Source: a virus. Taken from it: a DNA stretch of 36,984 bases. A program made the translations under genes and the position numbers. The stretch spans positions 1-36,984 of the IMG/VR virus record IMGVR_UViG_3300034152_000141; one strand, 5' to 3'. Shown piece by piece: positions 8,821 through 17,146 of the stretch (its first letter is position 1; every line of letters starts with the position of its first letter). The notes beneath the pieces are model-generated. The model saw only the letters and a list, made by a program, of their open reading frames with translations, was not told where the DNA came from and ran no database searches.

Positions 8821-9134
8821 TAGTCATGATGCCTTGTTCGGATTTGAATGTGGTCCCGTCGCTTCATCACGGCCTCGATGACAAGCAAATCGAACAGTTC
8901 ATTTCCTTGACGATCCGTGATGCCCTTAATCAGATCATGTTCATCGACATTGGTCGATAGCGGAACGATGACTGTCACCTGATCTGTTGAGACGATCCCG
9001 ATGTCGCGAATTGATTCGGCTCCGGAGTCGTGATACGCCGTACACGGGACATCGGTCGCGATCGTTTGCCAATCGATAACCTCTTGCCCGTATTGATCGA
9101 CGCCGCCTTGATTGCGTTGAATCTCACAACGCAT
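8820..9134 (-). CDS. Head-closure / head-tail joining protein
   Basis: A 104-residue protein (MRCEIQRNQGGVDQYGQEVI...) with a central STDQVTVIVPLSTNVDEHDLI and the strand FDLLVIEAVMKRRDHIQI. This is the small beta-barrel arrangement of SPP1 gp16-like stopper (head-tail joining) proteins. ATG 9134 lies 15 bases after the upstream stop. An upstream start at 9353 would bury over 200 bases in the preceding gene and is rejected. The fourth gene after the capsid in a typical connector order supports the call. Confidence 0.65.
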   Translation of the reverse strand: MRCEIQRNQGGVDQYGQEVIDWQTIATDVPCTAYHDSGAESIRDIGIVSTDQVTVIVPLSTNVDEHDLIKGITDRQGNELFDLLVIEAVMKRRDHIQIRTRHHD

Positions 9135-9148
9135 CGTCAGAAAATGCC

Positions 9149-9679
9149 TTACGCCCACGGCCAGCTTTCGAGCCGCGCGATCAGTTTCGATCTCGCTCGC
9201 TCGTAATCCTCCGACGTTGCCGAATAGTCGCCGACTCGTTCTGATTTCAGCGCGTTGTACTGAATCGCCAAACGAACGAGATCCACTGCGACCCGCTTCC
9301 GCCTGTTCTCTTCGTCTTTCGGTGCATAGATAATGATCACGGAATCGCCCCACGTCGACCGGGGATTCGGCCCGTCGGTGAGTCGATCGATTTGCCTATC
9401 ATTCCCCCTGAGCCTGTAATCCGTCGGATCAAGGACCGTTGAGTCGAATGAACCGTTCTCTTTCAGTTCTTCGGTGATGGTTGTGATTGATTCGGCTTTG
9501 CGGGACAAGAAAAGGCATGTCGATAAACTCGCATCGTTGATCACATCGGTCTGAGCTTCGAGTTCCCCGTGACGCTCGACGATCTCATCCTCGGCGTCAT
9601 CGATCAGTCTTTGGAGCGCGTCGTCAGCGAGATCCGTCTCGATATGCTGTTTGAGTTCGACAATTGTCAACAGCGACAT
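9149..9679 (-). CDS. Head-tail connector (gp6-like adaptor)
   Basis: A 176-residue mainly helical protein. Residues about 5-50 (TIVELKQHIETDLADDALQR, LIDDAEDEIVERHGELE) match the first helices of phage connector proteins. A middle segment STWGDSVIIIYAPKDE and the helix KRVAVDLVRLAIQYNALKSE match the gp6 pattern with a long last helix. It lies between the head and tail blocks, as expected for the ring that joins portal to stopper. Start ATG 9679 follows GAGGATC within the preceding gene's end. Confidence 0.75.
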   Translation of the reverse strand: MSLLTIVELKQHIETDLADDALQRLIDDAEDEIVERHGELEAQTDVINDASLSTCLFLSRKAESITTITEELKENGSFDSTVLDPTDYRLRGNDRQIDRLTDGPNPRSTWGDSVIIIYAPKDEENRRKRVAVDLVRLAIQYNALKSERVGDYSATSEDYERARSKLIARLESWPWA

Positions 9680-9683
9680 ACGA

Positions 9684-10025
9684 TTAGATCCTCAGAACGG
9701 CGACTGTCAAACCAGTGATGTCATCACAAGTGAATCGGAGATCCCCGCTCGAATCATTGTAGATTCTCGTCGGGAATGGACCGAGAAACTTGTCGCCCGT
9801 AGTTGCCGGGATCGTGACCACCTGTTCCTCTACTGTGAGCCCGTCGACAGTGACCGGCGTTTGGATTGTGACATCGCAATCGCCCGCCCCTGATTTTTTG
9901 AAATGTAGAAACGTTCGCCCGCTGTTCTTGACGAGATATTCATCGGAAATCGACAACGATCCGTTGTACGTTGCGACCAATCCCGCCGGGACGACTTTTT
10001 CAACGTCTAACCTGACATCCGCCAT
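9684..10025 (-). CDS. Head/virion structural protein of a common phage family (unnamed)
   Basis: A 113-residue beta-rich protein. The pattern TFLHFKKSGAGDCDVTIQTP, then LTVEEQVVTIPATTGDKFLG, GPFPTRIYNDSSGDLRFT and TGLTVAVLRI occurs in small structural proteins found between capsid and connector genes in many siphoviruses. The family's exact role is not established to my knowledge; capsid decoration or connector association is likely. The ribosome binding site GGGGAG lies 9-10 bases before ATG 10025. Confidence 0.55.
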   Translation of the reverse strand: MADVRLDVEKVVPAGLVATYNGSLSISDEYLVKNSGRTFLHFKKSGAGDCDVTIQTPVTVDGLTVEEQVVTIPATTGDKFLGPFPTRIYNDSSGDLRFTCDDITGLTVAVLRI

Positions 10026-10029
10026 GTGC

Positions 10030-10191
10030 TTAACTCCCCTTCGGAATCCGGACTCTCATACGGCGACCGGCCGGACCGATCCTATTGATCCGTAGCCCCG
10101 GACACCTCTTGTTGTCCGATTCTGCCAAAACTCGATATGCTCCTTCACCCGGCCAAATCTCTGCCTGACAATTCACGCAAGCGATACTCAT
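10030..10191 (-). CDS. Small Cys-containing basic protein (overlapping gene)
   Basis: A 53-residue protein (MSIACVNCQAEIWPGEG...) that overlaps the upstream gene by 47 bases in another frame. Cys5 and Cys8 form a CxxC pair, and a third Cys sits in KRCPGL; the tail is basic (GRRMRVRIPKGS). It fills the otherwise empty stretch 10030-10144 and ends 4 bases before the next start. This could be a zinc-ribbon-like protein or a truncated one, since a fourth ligand is missing. The ribosome binding site is weak (GGATGACT before ATG). Confidence 0.55.
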   Translation of the reverse strand: MSIACVNCQAEIWPGEGAYRVLAESDNKRCPGLRINRIGPAGRRMRVRIPKGS

Positions 10192-10510
10192 AGTCATCCA
10201 CTTGTCGGTCTATGGACGATACTCGCCCATGTCCGGCCTTACCCTTTTCCAATTCATCTATGCGCTGTTCGAGTTTGTCCAGCAAGATGGCCATGTATTT
10301 ACCTTCATCTTTTCCCATCACCCACTCACCCTCTTTTGGCTCCTCCGACAGTGACTCTTCATTGGGAAAGTTGACCACAGGTTCGCTCTCCAAGACTGCA
10401 ATACGCTTTTCGAGCTTTTGCATGTCTATCCGATGCTGTCGGAATCCTGATAGCATTAGACGGCGATTTTCCCTGATCTTTCTAATGTGTTCTTGCCATT
10501 TAGGCCACAT
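10145..10510 (-). CDS. Coiled-coil protein of the head region, unknown
   Basis: A 121-residue charged protein with two coiled-coil segments (KLEKRIAVLESEP near residue 34 and LLDKLEQRIDELEKG near residue 76). The start MWPKWQEHIRKIREN at ATG 10510 follows AGGGAG at good spacing; GTG 10516 is an alternative. The frame stays open upstream to about 10610 and reads as plausible protein (YTFDEEPTLIPAEEPKEQG) but has no start codon there. It may be the second half of a frameshifted product with the 10584 gene. Function unknown. Confidence 0.6.
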   Translation of the reverse strand: MWPKWQEHIRKIRENRRLMLSGFRQHRIDMQKLEKRIAVLESEPVVNFPNEESLSEEPKEGEWVMGKDEGKYMAILLDKLEQRIDELEKGKAGHGRVSSIDRQVDDYEYRLRELSGRDLAG

Positions 10511-10583
10511 TTCCACTCCCTGTTCTTTCGGCTCCTCGGCGGGGATGAGGGTGGGTTCTTCATCAAAGGTGTAATGAAGATTA

Positions 10584-10808
10584 TCATCTGTCTTCGTCTT
10601 TTTTCTCGTCGGTCTTTTTCTGTTTGTTGGCCGGTGCTTTTTTCTTTTTGTTGGCCGGAGCCTTTTTCTGTTTCAAACCGTATTTTTCAGCGATAGACGG
10701 ATGCACCTCTTGACCGGGAGCGGCCAAAAGAAACCGTGCGTCCGGATCTCCGTCCTCGACGACCTTTGAACGATCCGCGTTCAACCATAAGCGTTTTTCG
10801 GCTTTCAC
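10584..10808 (-). CDS. Small Lys-rich head-region protein, unknown
   Basis: A 74-residue protein starting at GTG 10808, 6 bases after AGGTG. Residues 1-45 look folded (WLNADRSKVVEDGDPDARFL); the rest is a Lys/Ala/Pro tail with a repeated KKAPANK unit and a KKTDEKKDEDR end. Phage proteins with this N-terminus just after the capsid gene are often small virion-associated proteins, but I cannot name it. The tail contains an A6 run (599-604 on the opposite strand, 10599-10604) at which a +1 slip would lead into the 10510 frame. Confidence 0.6.
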   Translation of the reverse strand: MKAEKRLWLNADRSKVVEDGDPDARFLLAAPGQEVHPSIAEKYGLKQKKAPANKKKKAPANKQKKTDEKKDEDR

Positions 10809-10839
10809 AATTTCACCTCCCGAATGAATTGTTCAGTTT

Positions 10840-11331
10840 TTAGGTCTGAGTTCCGACAACGGTCCACGTCGGTTCAAGAGCCGTTCCCGTGTTGACATAC
10901 AGAACGCCGCTGTCGACATCTTTGATCAACGCTCCGGTTTTCGCGCCGCGACGAGTCGCATCAACACCGGGAGTCGTGTTCGTGATGGTGACGCCTTCGT
11001 CTCCATCGCCTTCGAGTGAATTGTCATATAGCGAAATGACACCGACGAGCTTTTTCGCGAGATTCGCCCCGAACGTTCCGGCGAAATTGGGATTCGTTCC
11101 CGCGACGGTGAATCCGCCCGCTCCGACATTCGGCAACGCCTCGACCGCCGCCTCGAGAGCCGCGTCATCGCAATCGTAGTCAATAGGATCTGTTACAAAT
11201 CCCTCGAATGCGAGCCGGAATGTTCCCCCCGTCGGTGATCCGTCGATATCGATGTCCTGAACTGCGTCAGTTCCATCGACCGGAGCGGTCCCGACTTCGA
11301 TAGCGTTTGAGCTTCCCTGAATTATTGGCAT
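10840..11331 (-). CDS. Probable capsid decoration/fibre-like protein
   Basis: A 163-residue protein immediately downstream of the capsid gene. It contains the pattern SPTGGTFRLAFEGFVTD, then AALEAAVEALPNVGAGGFTV and FAGTFGANLAKK. This is a beta-strand repeat unit found in many phage head and tail proteins. The C-terminus (GVLYVNTGTALEPTWTVVG) resembles the ends of head-fibre or decoration proteins. The ribosome binding site GGAGGG precedes ATG 11331. A 13-bp hairpin separates it from the capsid gene. Confidence 0.55.
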   Translation of the reverse strand: MPIIQGSSNAIEVGTAPVDGTDAVQDIDIDGSPTGGTFRLAFEGFVTDPIDYDCDDAALEAAVEALPNVGAGGFTVAGTNPNFAGTFGANLAKKLVGVISLYDNSLEGDGDEGVTITNTTPGVDATRRGAKTGALIKDVDSGVLYVNTGTALEPTWTVVGTQT

Positions 11332-11350
11332 GATTTTCCCTCCGTAAGAT

Positions 11351-11387
11351 GAACTAAGGCGGGACCGGGAGATGCCCGCCTTAGTTC
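11351..11387 (-). promoter_or_regulatory. 13-bp perfect stem-loop between capsid and decoration genes
   Basis: The arms 11351-11363 and 11375-11387 are perfect complements around an 11-base loop. On the minus strand, the direction of transcription, the U-run comes before the stem, not after it. It is therefore not a normal intrinsic terminator. A role in RNA processing, stability or partial attenuation after the highly expressed capsid gene is likely (inference). Confidence 0.75.
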
Positions 11388-11416
11388 AAAAATGCCCTTA
11401 CCCCTACGGGCTGATT

Positions 11417-12670
11417 TTAGATACCGGTGACAGAACAGAAAGCGGCCGGTCTGTAAACCGGCATTGCGACGCGAACGTCGGCGCGGACGGCTTTCTTTCC
11501 CTTGATGAAAAAATCCGAATGTGAATCGCTGATCTTGACCTCGATTCCGGCGCGTTCGTATAGCTGAATGAATTGATTGAAATCGCCGACGAGACCGGTG
11601 TTGAGAGTGATCGCGTCACTCTTGACGACGGGCAAACCCCACATCCTTTCCGGACCGGGCTCCGAAGGACTGCCCCAAATGTAGATACCGTCCGTGGTGC
11701 GGAGCAATCTGACGGCTTGCCAATCGGTCGGATGAATTATGATGTGTGAAGGCATGGCGCGGCCGGTGACGATGACGAGATCCATCGCCTTGTAAAACGC
11801 GTCCGGAACCGGGTCGCCGCCGAGTGCCTGAGTCTGGATACCTGGAACGTTGAGAATACCGGTGAGATTCGGCGCGATACCGTCACCGGTGAGGATTTGC
11901 CCGTCGAGCCTTTGCCTCAACATGAACTGTAGCCGCTGATCGAGATAGGACGAAACCTGAGCCTCGTCCGCGAGTTGCTCGTCCGTGACCGGGATGAACA
12001 CCGCGATCTTGCGGACCGGCGATGTTTGCTCGGTCAGTTCGAGCGTTGCCTCGGGATACTGGCCGCCTTCGGCCGTCTCTGCGGCTGTGTTCGTGAAGGT
12101 TGTTTCCTCCATATACACAATCGCGGCCTGTTGCGTGTTTCCCGACGGAAGGATATCCGTCACCTGAATCGGCCGTGTCGCTATCGGAACGACGAGACCG
12201 GTCCGTGTGGTTTCCGGAGCCCAACCGGCTGTAGTTTCGAAAAGGGTTTTCAACGGAATGTCGATCATGGCCGCCGGACCCTCCGACTTGACCCGACCAT
12301 CCTCACCGATGATTCCCTTGTATGCCTCGGACTCACCGATCATCTGACCGATGGTCTTCCGGGTGATCTCGCCGCCCTCGGGGAACTTTTTCATTTCCCG
12401 TTCGACAACGGTGTTCACGATTTCGTCGCGCCGCTTCGATTCCTCTTCGGCGTTGACGAGTTCGACGAGCTTTTCGATGTCGCCCATGAGTTCGCCGAGT
12501 TCGTCATTCATTTTCCGAATGGTCTCGGCCTTTGCCTGAGTGTCGCCCTCGATCGCTGTTACCTGATCGAGATCCATTTCGTCGCCCGCTTGCTCGAATA
12601 CTTCGTGGAGCTTTTTTTGCTTCGCTTCGAGTTCGGAGCGTTTTTCCTTGAGTTCGGTTTTAACCGGCAT
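11417..12670 (-). CDS. HK97-fold major capsid protein
   Basis: A 417-residue protein. Residues 1-115 are a charged coiled coil (LKEKRSELEAKQKKLHEVFE) that would act as the delta/scaffolding domain removed by the protease. The rest has HK97 capsid features: FETTAGWAPETTRTG, YMEETTFTNTAAETAEGG, then KIAVFIPVTDEQLADEA, LDGQILTGDG, HPTDWQAVRLLRTTDG and a C-terminal VRADVRVAMPVYRPAAF. The position after the protease gene is standard. ATG 12670 overlaps the protease stop by 11 bases. The cleavage site may lie near residues 115-145, but this is not determined. Confidence 0.93.
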   Translation of the reverse strand: MPVKTELKEKRSELEAKQKKLHEVFEQAGDEMDLDQVTAIEGDTQAKAETIRKMNDELGELMGDIEKLVELVNAEEESKRRDEIVNTVVEREMKKFPEGGEITRKTIGQMIGESEAYKGIIGEDGRVKSEGPAAMIDIPLKTLFETTAGWAPETTRTGLVVPIATRPIQVTDILPSGNTQQAAIVYMEETTFTNTAAETAEGGQYPEATLELTEQTSPVRKIAVFIPVTDEQLADEAQVSSYLDQRLQFMLRQRLDGQILTGDGIAPNLTGILNVPGIQTQALGGDPVPDAFYKAMDLVIVTGRAMPSHIIIHPTDWQAVRLLRTTDGIYIWGSPSEPGPERMWGLPVVKSDAITLNTGLVGDFNQFIQLYERAGIEVKISDSHSDFFIKGKKAVRADVRVAMPVYRPAAFCSVTGI

Positions 12671-13565
12671 GTCTAACCCCTTGATTGCGTAGTTTCTGGA
12701 ATCTGACGAACTCGTTCACGATCGAAATCTCAACCTCGGGCTCCCATGCCGCCGAGACCGCTTTCAATCGGTCGCTCATCCCCTCGATTGCTTCGACCAT
12801 CTCAACAACGAGAGGCAACGTCTCATCCGATAGCGGAGTGTCCTTTCCCCGTTCTCTCCGCGTCTCTCTGACGCTTTCCAATCTTTCCATCAGATCGGTC
12901 CACGCCTTCGTTACCTGTGATATATGATCCGGCAATTTCACCTTGCCGTCAAGTGATTTGATGTCCAACAGCCGAGTATCGACCCCGACCCCCATGAGAA
13001 CCGGTGAAACTTCGTTCACGACAATCCGTTTCAGAATCCGGATGGTCTGGCCGTCGCGTTCCTCGAACTCATAGTCGATCTCCGGGAGCGCGTAAGAAAA
13101 CTCTTGCAATTCCCCGACGTTTTTCACCGTCTTGTAGGTTTCCTGACCGGCGATCGTGTCGAGAAAAAACCGGCCTTCGACAATAGCGTTGTCGGCGTCC
13201 TCGTATATCTTGCCCTTGCCAACGGGCAGAGCATCGACACCCTCACGCCATGAGGCGTGTCCGTATCCGGAGATGATGACCTTTTGCTTTCCGAACGCTC
13301 CGTTGATGGTAAGATCGCCATCCGCGTCAACGACATTCATAGTGGCGAAAACGGCCTTGAACCGTCCGGCTTCATCGTCGAACTCTGCGTCTTTCAAAAC
13401 GAAACTTTTCAATTCTTGCATCATTTCCCCCTTGTTATCCCATGCCGTTGAACATATGGCAAGGCGTTGATCCGCCTGATACTCACCGACCATCGTTTCG
13501 TCAGTCATGCACCGATCGATGAACTGTTGGCGATTTTCTCCGGATCTCGGTTTTGGAATTGGCAT
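12660..13565 (-). CDS. HK97-family prohead protease
   Basis: A 301-residue protein. Residues 10-45 carry an N-terminal region common in this family (NRQQFIDRCMTDETMVGEYQ with a following Cys). The protease core runs from about residue 50 to 200; likely catalytic residues are His103 (SGYGHASW) and Ser157 (LQEFSYAL), the H and S of the U35/herpes-protease-like fold. It sits between portal and capsid genes and would mature the prohead. The C-terminal 80 residues are helical. Start ATG 13565 shares TAATG with the upstream gene. Confidence 0.9.
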   Translation of the reverse strand: MPIPKPRSGENRQQFIDRCMTDETMVGEYQADQRLAICSTAWDNKGEMMQELKSFVLKDAEFDDEAGRFKAVFATMNVVDADGDLTINGAFGKQKVIISGYGHASWREGVDALPVGKGKIYEDADNAIVEGRFFLDTIAGQETYKTVKNVGELQEFSYALPEIDYEFEERDGQTIRILKRIVVNEVSPVLMGVGVDTRLLDIKSLDGKVKLPDHISQVTKAWTDLMERLESVRETRRERGKDTPLSDETLPLVVEMVEAIEGMSDRLKAVSAAWEPEVEISIVNEFVRFQKLRNQGVRHAG

Positions 13566-13768
13566 TATCTCAACAAGCCCTTTTTCCTGAGTCGCCGGTA
13601 CCGTTCTCGCGTCAAAACTTTTCCGAGCTTCGAACGATGATCATGTAATGAAACCCGTTTTTCTCGTTTTTGTTTTGCCGTTGCATCATTCATATTAACT
13701 GGCACGAATCCCGGCGGAATCTGTTGCCCCTCTTTGAACTTTTCGATTGCTCCTGTTGATAAGTTCAT
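13565..13768 (-). CDS. Small basic protein between portal and protease, unknown
   Basis: A 67-residue protein (MNLSTGAIEKFKEGQQIPPG...) with a strongly basic second half (KQKREKRVSLHDHRSKLG, RERYRRLRKKGLLR). It has a good ribosome binding site (GGGGGAAAA) before ATG 13768 and ends at the protease start. It could bind nucleic acid or act in head assembly, but nothing identifies a family. Confidence 0.65.
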   Translation of the reverse strand: MNLSTGAIEKFKEGQQIPPGFVPVNMNDATAKQKREKRVSLHDHRSKLGKVLTRERYRRLRKKGLLR

Positions 13769-13781
13769 TTTTCCCCCGTTT

Positions 13782-15905
13782 CTAATGTCCCTCGACTTCG
13801 GCCTGACTCGGAATCTCCCGATTGAATTGATGTCCAGTCACGACCGGCGTGAACGATCTCGTTCCGTTCGGGTGTTCCTCTTGGAGCCAGTATTCAGCGT
13901 CCTCGAACGATACGATTGCACCGTTCAATATCTCGCAAATCTCATCCGTTGCCCCGAGTTGAGCGTCGACGATTTGGATCTCGTCGATCTCCGGGACCGA
14001 TCGATAAGCCTCAAGACTCGCCGCGTTCTGAGAATACTTCGTTTCGGTCCTTGCGATCACCTCGGCGCGAATCTCCGGAGTTGACCACGGACCGGCCGGG
14101 ATCTGAGTCCGGATCTCCCGGGCAATATCGAGAGGATTCAATCCGGCTTCCCGGGCCTCGACGAGAGTGTTGAACAGCGCGTCATACGTTTGATCATGTA
14201 GGTCGATCAAGCCCCGACGAGTTCCGCCGAGAGCGACCATCCTGAGTTCGACTTGATCGGTCAGATTCACCGCGAGACCGGTGATTGATTTAATCGCCCG
14301 GAACGTCGCGTTCGTCACATCGAGAAAATGTGGCGAGTAGTCAAACGCCGCATAGTTGACCTCACCCGCAATCAGATCCGCATAGATCGCCTCGTCGGTG
14401 AGATCCTTCATCTCAACGTCGTCTCGACTCAACTGTTCAATTCCGCGCTCTTCGGCAATCCGGAGCCAGATCCGCGCGGCCTCTTCGCCGATCTCTTCGA
14501 ACACGGCAACGAGTTCGGCCGCAAACTTCCGAGTCAATCGCCTTTCGTCTCGATTGAACCGTGCAATCAACGCCGCCTGATCATCCGGTGAAATGATTTT
14601 CACTGGCACGGCAAATTGAGCCTTGATCGCGCTCTTGTCCTCTTCGGTCGCCTCCCCATTCCCTCCGCCGGTGAATGAGATCGCTTGAGGCTCTTCGCCT
14701 TTGGGAACCGGGACTGACAACGGGCTCCGGAGATATACGTCCTGAGATTCGTCGACCTCATAGCCCATTTGTCGCTGTGCATCGGCGACCGTAACCCAAC
14801 CGCCACGGACCGCCTTATCCATTCGATCGTTGAGCCGGTTTTGATCCTCTTGTAGCACACGAACTTTTGATCGATCGTATGTCAACGAGTACCGTTCGCT
14901 CTCGTCGAAATCGATCAGGAGTTGATTCGTCATGTCTTCGGAGATGATCCTTTGCATCGGGATGATGCAATTCTCGTATGCCATCTCCCGGAGTTCAGCC
15001 ATAGTCGCGCCGACCTTTGTTTGCTGTAGACCCGTTCCGAACCCGACAACAGCCGCCGGGATTCCAAGGATCGCCGAAACGCGTTCCTCGGGGATGTTCC
15101 GGAGCTTGCCGAGATCCATCTCAGACGGGGAAAAACCGAACTGTTCAACTTTCGTCGCCCCTTTCATCACAAGAGGCTCGCCGCGCCGATCCCCGCCGAA
15201 CTTTTCCTTGAACCACGACTTGATCCCTTCGGCGTCATCGTCCATCGCCGGTGAATCGCCTTCCGGGGAAATGACGAGTCCCGGGACACCGGCGTTTCTC
15301 AAGATCGCCGCCGTGTAGTTCGCCGCCTCATCATCCGTGAACACTTCCCGGACGAGAGAATGCAAAGGCGCGAGACCCTTCCGGATGTTCTTGTCATCAA
15401 GCCCGAATCTGAAATGAACGACATCCGAGACCTCGACATTAAACGGTTGAACGCTCCCGGGCTTGTACTCGTAATGAGAGATATATTCGTTCCCGCCCCT
15501 CGGCCACTTCGGCTCAATCATCCAATAGGGAACGTGCCACAATTCCTTGACGGCTCCCATCGCGTTCCGGAGCTTGAGCCAGTAGGCATTCCCCTGTAGT
15601 GCGAAATTGATGATCGTCGCCATCGCGAGCGTCGTCCCGGAATAGAACGGATTCGGCTTCCGGAGCAACGAGAGCAATTCGTGATCCCGGACGATTTCCT
15701 CATCCTCTTCGAGAACAACCGGAGCCTCGGGAAAGGTTCGAGCGAGCCACAACATCGGCCCCATGATGACACTCGATCCGTATCCGTCGCCGACCTCTTT
15801 TTTGTAATTGAACCTTGTTCTCGGTAATACCCACGTCCACAATCTCCCGCTCGGGAATCTCATGTTCGTGAGAGCCTTCAAAATCATCCGGTCGAACAAT
15901 CCCAT
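13782..15905 (-). CDS. Portal protein fused to MuF/gp7-like head-morphogenesis domain
   Basis: A 707-residue protein, much longer than the usual 400-500 residues of HK97-type portals. Residues about 1-400 carry portal features: NYTAAILRNAGVPGLVIS, AAVVGFGTGLQQTKVGAT and NCIIPMQRIISEDMTNQLL. After a linker, residues about 440-707 look like a helical head-morphogenesis domain ending in EVIARTETKYSQNAASLEAY, DEICEILNG and HPNGTRSFTPVV, the end pattern of SPP1 gp7/Mu F minor head proteins. One chain would thus do two jobs usually split between adjacent genes. ATG 15905 shares TAATG with terminase. No frameshift is apparent at the linker. Confidence 0.88.
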   Translation of the reverse strand: MGLFDRMILKALTNMRFPSGRLWTWVLPRTRFNYKKEVGDGYGSSVIMGPMLWLARTFPEAPVVLEEDEEIVRDHELLSLLRKPNPFYSGTTLAMATIINFALQGNAYWLKLRNAMGAVKELWHVPYWMIEPKWPRGGNEYISHYEYKPGSVQPFNVEVSDVVHFRFGLDDKNIRKGLAPLHSLVREVFTDDEAANYTAAILRNAGVPGLVISPEGDSPAMDDDAEGIKSWFKEKFGGDRRGEPLVMKGATKVEQFGFSPSEMDLGKLRNIPEERVSAILGIPAAVVGFGTGLQQTKVGATMAELREMAYENCIIPMQRIISEDMTNQLLIDFDESERYSLTYDRSKVRVLQEDQNRLNDRMDKAVRGGWVTVADAQRQMGYEVDESQDVYLRSPLSVPVPKGEEPQAISFTGGGNGEATEEDKSAIKAQFAVPVKIISPDDQAALIARFNRDERRLTRKFAAELVAVFEEIGEEAARIWLRIAEERGIEQLSRDDVEMKDLTDEAIYADLIAGEVNYAAFDYSPHFLDVTNATFRAIKSITGLAVNLTDQVELRMVALGGTRRGLIDLHDQTYDALFNTLVEAREAGLNPLDIAREIRTQIPAGPWSTPEIRAEVIARTETKYSQNAASLEAYRSVPEIDEIQIVDAQLGATDEICEILNGAIVSFEDAEYWLQEEHPNGTRSFTPVVTGHQFNREIPSQAEVEGH

Positions 15906-17146
15906 TATGCGATCCCCCACCTCGCCGCGTGGCGATAGATTCGATAGATCGTGGCGTCAACGAGATGATCATTTCCGTCGGCCGGGATCGGGAGCTTGTT
16001 ACCCTGTTGATCCCGTTTCCATGCCCACGTTGAGAACTCTTTGATCATGTTGTACGAGCCTTCGAGAATATGGATCTTGATTGAACGGAGAAATTGAGCC
16101 GCCGCCGTTTTGTAGTCACGGGATTTTTTGCACGGTAGGACGAACCATCCCATGTTGCGGAGATCCTTTATCGATTTGGGCTCGGCCGAGTCTGCGATGA
16201 TCTCATCTTTTCGTTTTCTGACGCCTTGTTCCACCATTACCGCCGAGAGTTCCGGATTTGTCAATCCGCTCGCATATACAACCTCTTGGAGCCACACCTC
16301 ATCGTTATGAACCCACGCCTTGACCACGGCGGCCGGATCATCGGCAAAACCGAAATCCATCCCGTAGCCTTTGAGCGGAATCCCCTCCGGAACTTCTTTG
16401 ACAATATCCCAATTGCCATCAAGGATAACGCCTTCGAGAACAGTAAACAAGCCTAAGCCCCACATCTTGTACAGCGACGGATTCGTTTTTTTGTACCGTT
16501 CAAGAACTCGAACTGTTTCCTCGGGGCAGAACGCGTTGTCGCCGTAATAGGTCCGAAGGACGGCCGTGTCGCCCTTGATCGCGAGCTTCGACAGTTCGTG
16601 TTCGATATTCAGATACCGGCGTTGAATCCAATGTTGCGAGCCCGGGATGTTTGGAATCGGATTGAATGTCATCGTGATTGATGGCGGAGGATCAACGTCC
16701 GCCGAGAGACCGGCGTCGATCGTGTCGAAATCGTCCTCGTCAAACTCGGTCGCCTCTTCCATCCAATAGTCAGTCACACCCTCGATGGATTTCAACTTTT
16801 GCGGATCGTCCGCGCCGACGAATAGGATCTGAGATCCGTTCGGGAGATTGATTTGATACTCCGATTTGTTCTCGTCCAGATACCGGGGATTGATCAGTTC
16901 GTGCAAGGCGTTCAGCATTCGCGGCCACACGGAAAGCCGAATCGTTCTCGCGACCTTCCGCATAACAACGAGTTTCCGGACATGTTCGATTACCTTGATC
17001 GAGTCGATTTGAGAGACGCCGAAACTCTTCCCGCTCCGGCGTCCGCCATAGCAAACGATATACCGGGACTTGAGATCCCGGAGTTGCATGAAAACCCTAT
17101 TTATTTGAACTTTTGGAACGGCGACGTTTCCCACTCTTGGGATCAA
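15905..17146 (-). CDS. terL: Terminase large subunit
   Basis: A 413-residue packaging motor. Walker A GGRRSGKS is at residues 34-41, and a Walker B-like YWMEEATEF at 127-135 has the catalytic acidic pair. The nuclease half carries Asp residues in MDFGFADDP (about 245-255), IIADSAEPKSI and DGNDHLVDATIY near the C-terminus, as in Terminase_3/PBSX-like enzymes. The start is uncertain: TTG 17146 or GTG 17134 keep the conserved VPKVQINRVF lead-in and overlap the small subunit gene, whereas ATG 17089 has a better ribosome binding site (ATAGGG) but loses it. The longer form is given. Confidence 0.92.
   Translation of the reverse strand: MIPRVGNVAVPKVQINRVFMQLRDLKSRYIVCYGGRRSGKSFGVSQIDSIKVIEHVRKLVVMRKVARTIRLSVWPRMLNALHELINPRYLDENKSEYQINLPNGSQILFVGADDPQKLKSIEGVTDYWMEEATEFDEDDFDTIDAGLSADVDPPPSITMTFNPIPNIPGSQHWIQRRYLNIEHELSKLAIKGDTAVLRTYYGDNAFCPEETVRVLERYKKTNPSLYKMWGLGLFTVLEGVILDGNWDIVKEVPEGIPLKGYGMDFGFADDPAAVVKAWVHNDEVWLQEVVYASGLTNPELSAVMVEQGVRKRKDEIIADSAEPKSIKDLRNMGWFVLPCKKSRDYKTAAAQFLRSIKIHILEGSYNMIKEFSTWAWKRDQQGNKLPIPADGNDHLVDATIYRIYRHAARWGIA

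Noticed and set aside
8820-9353. 177-codon form of the head-closure gene
   Set aside because: The first 73 codons overlap the connector gene and are Arg-rich shadow sequence; ATG 9134 fits the family length.
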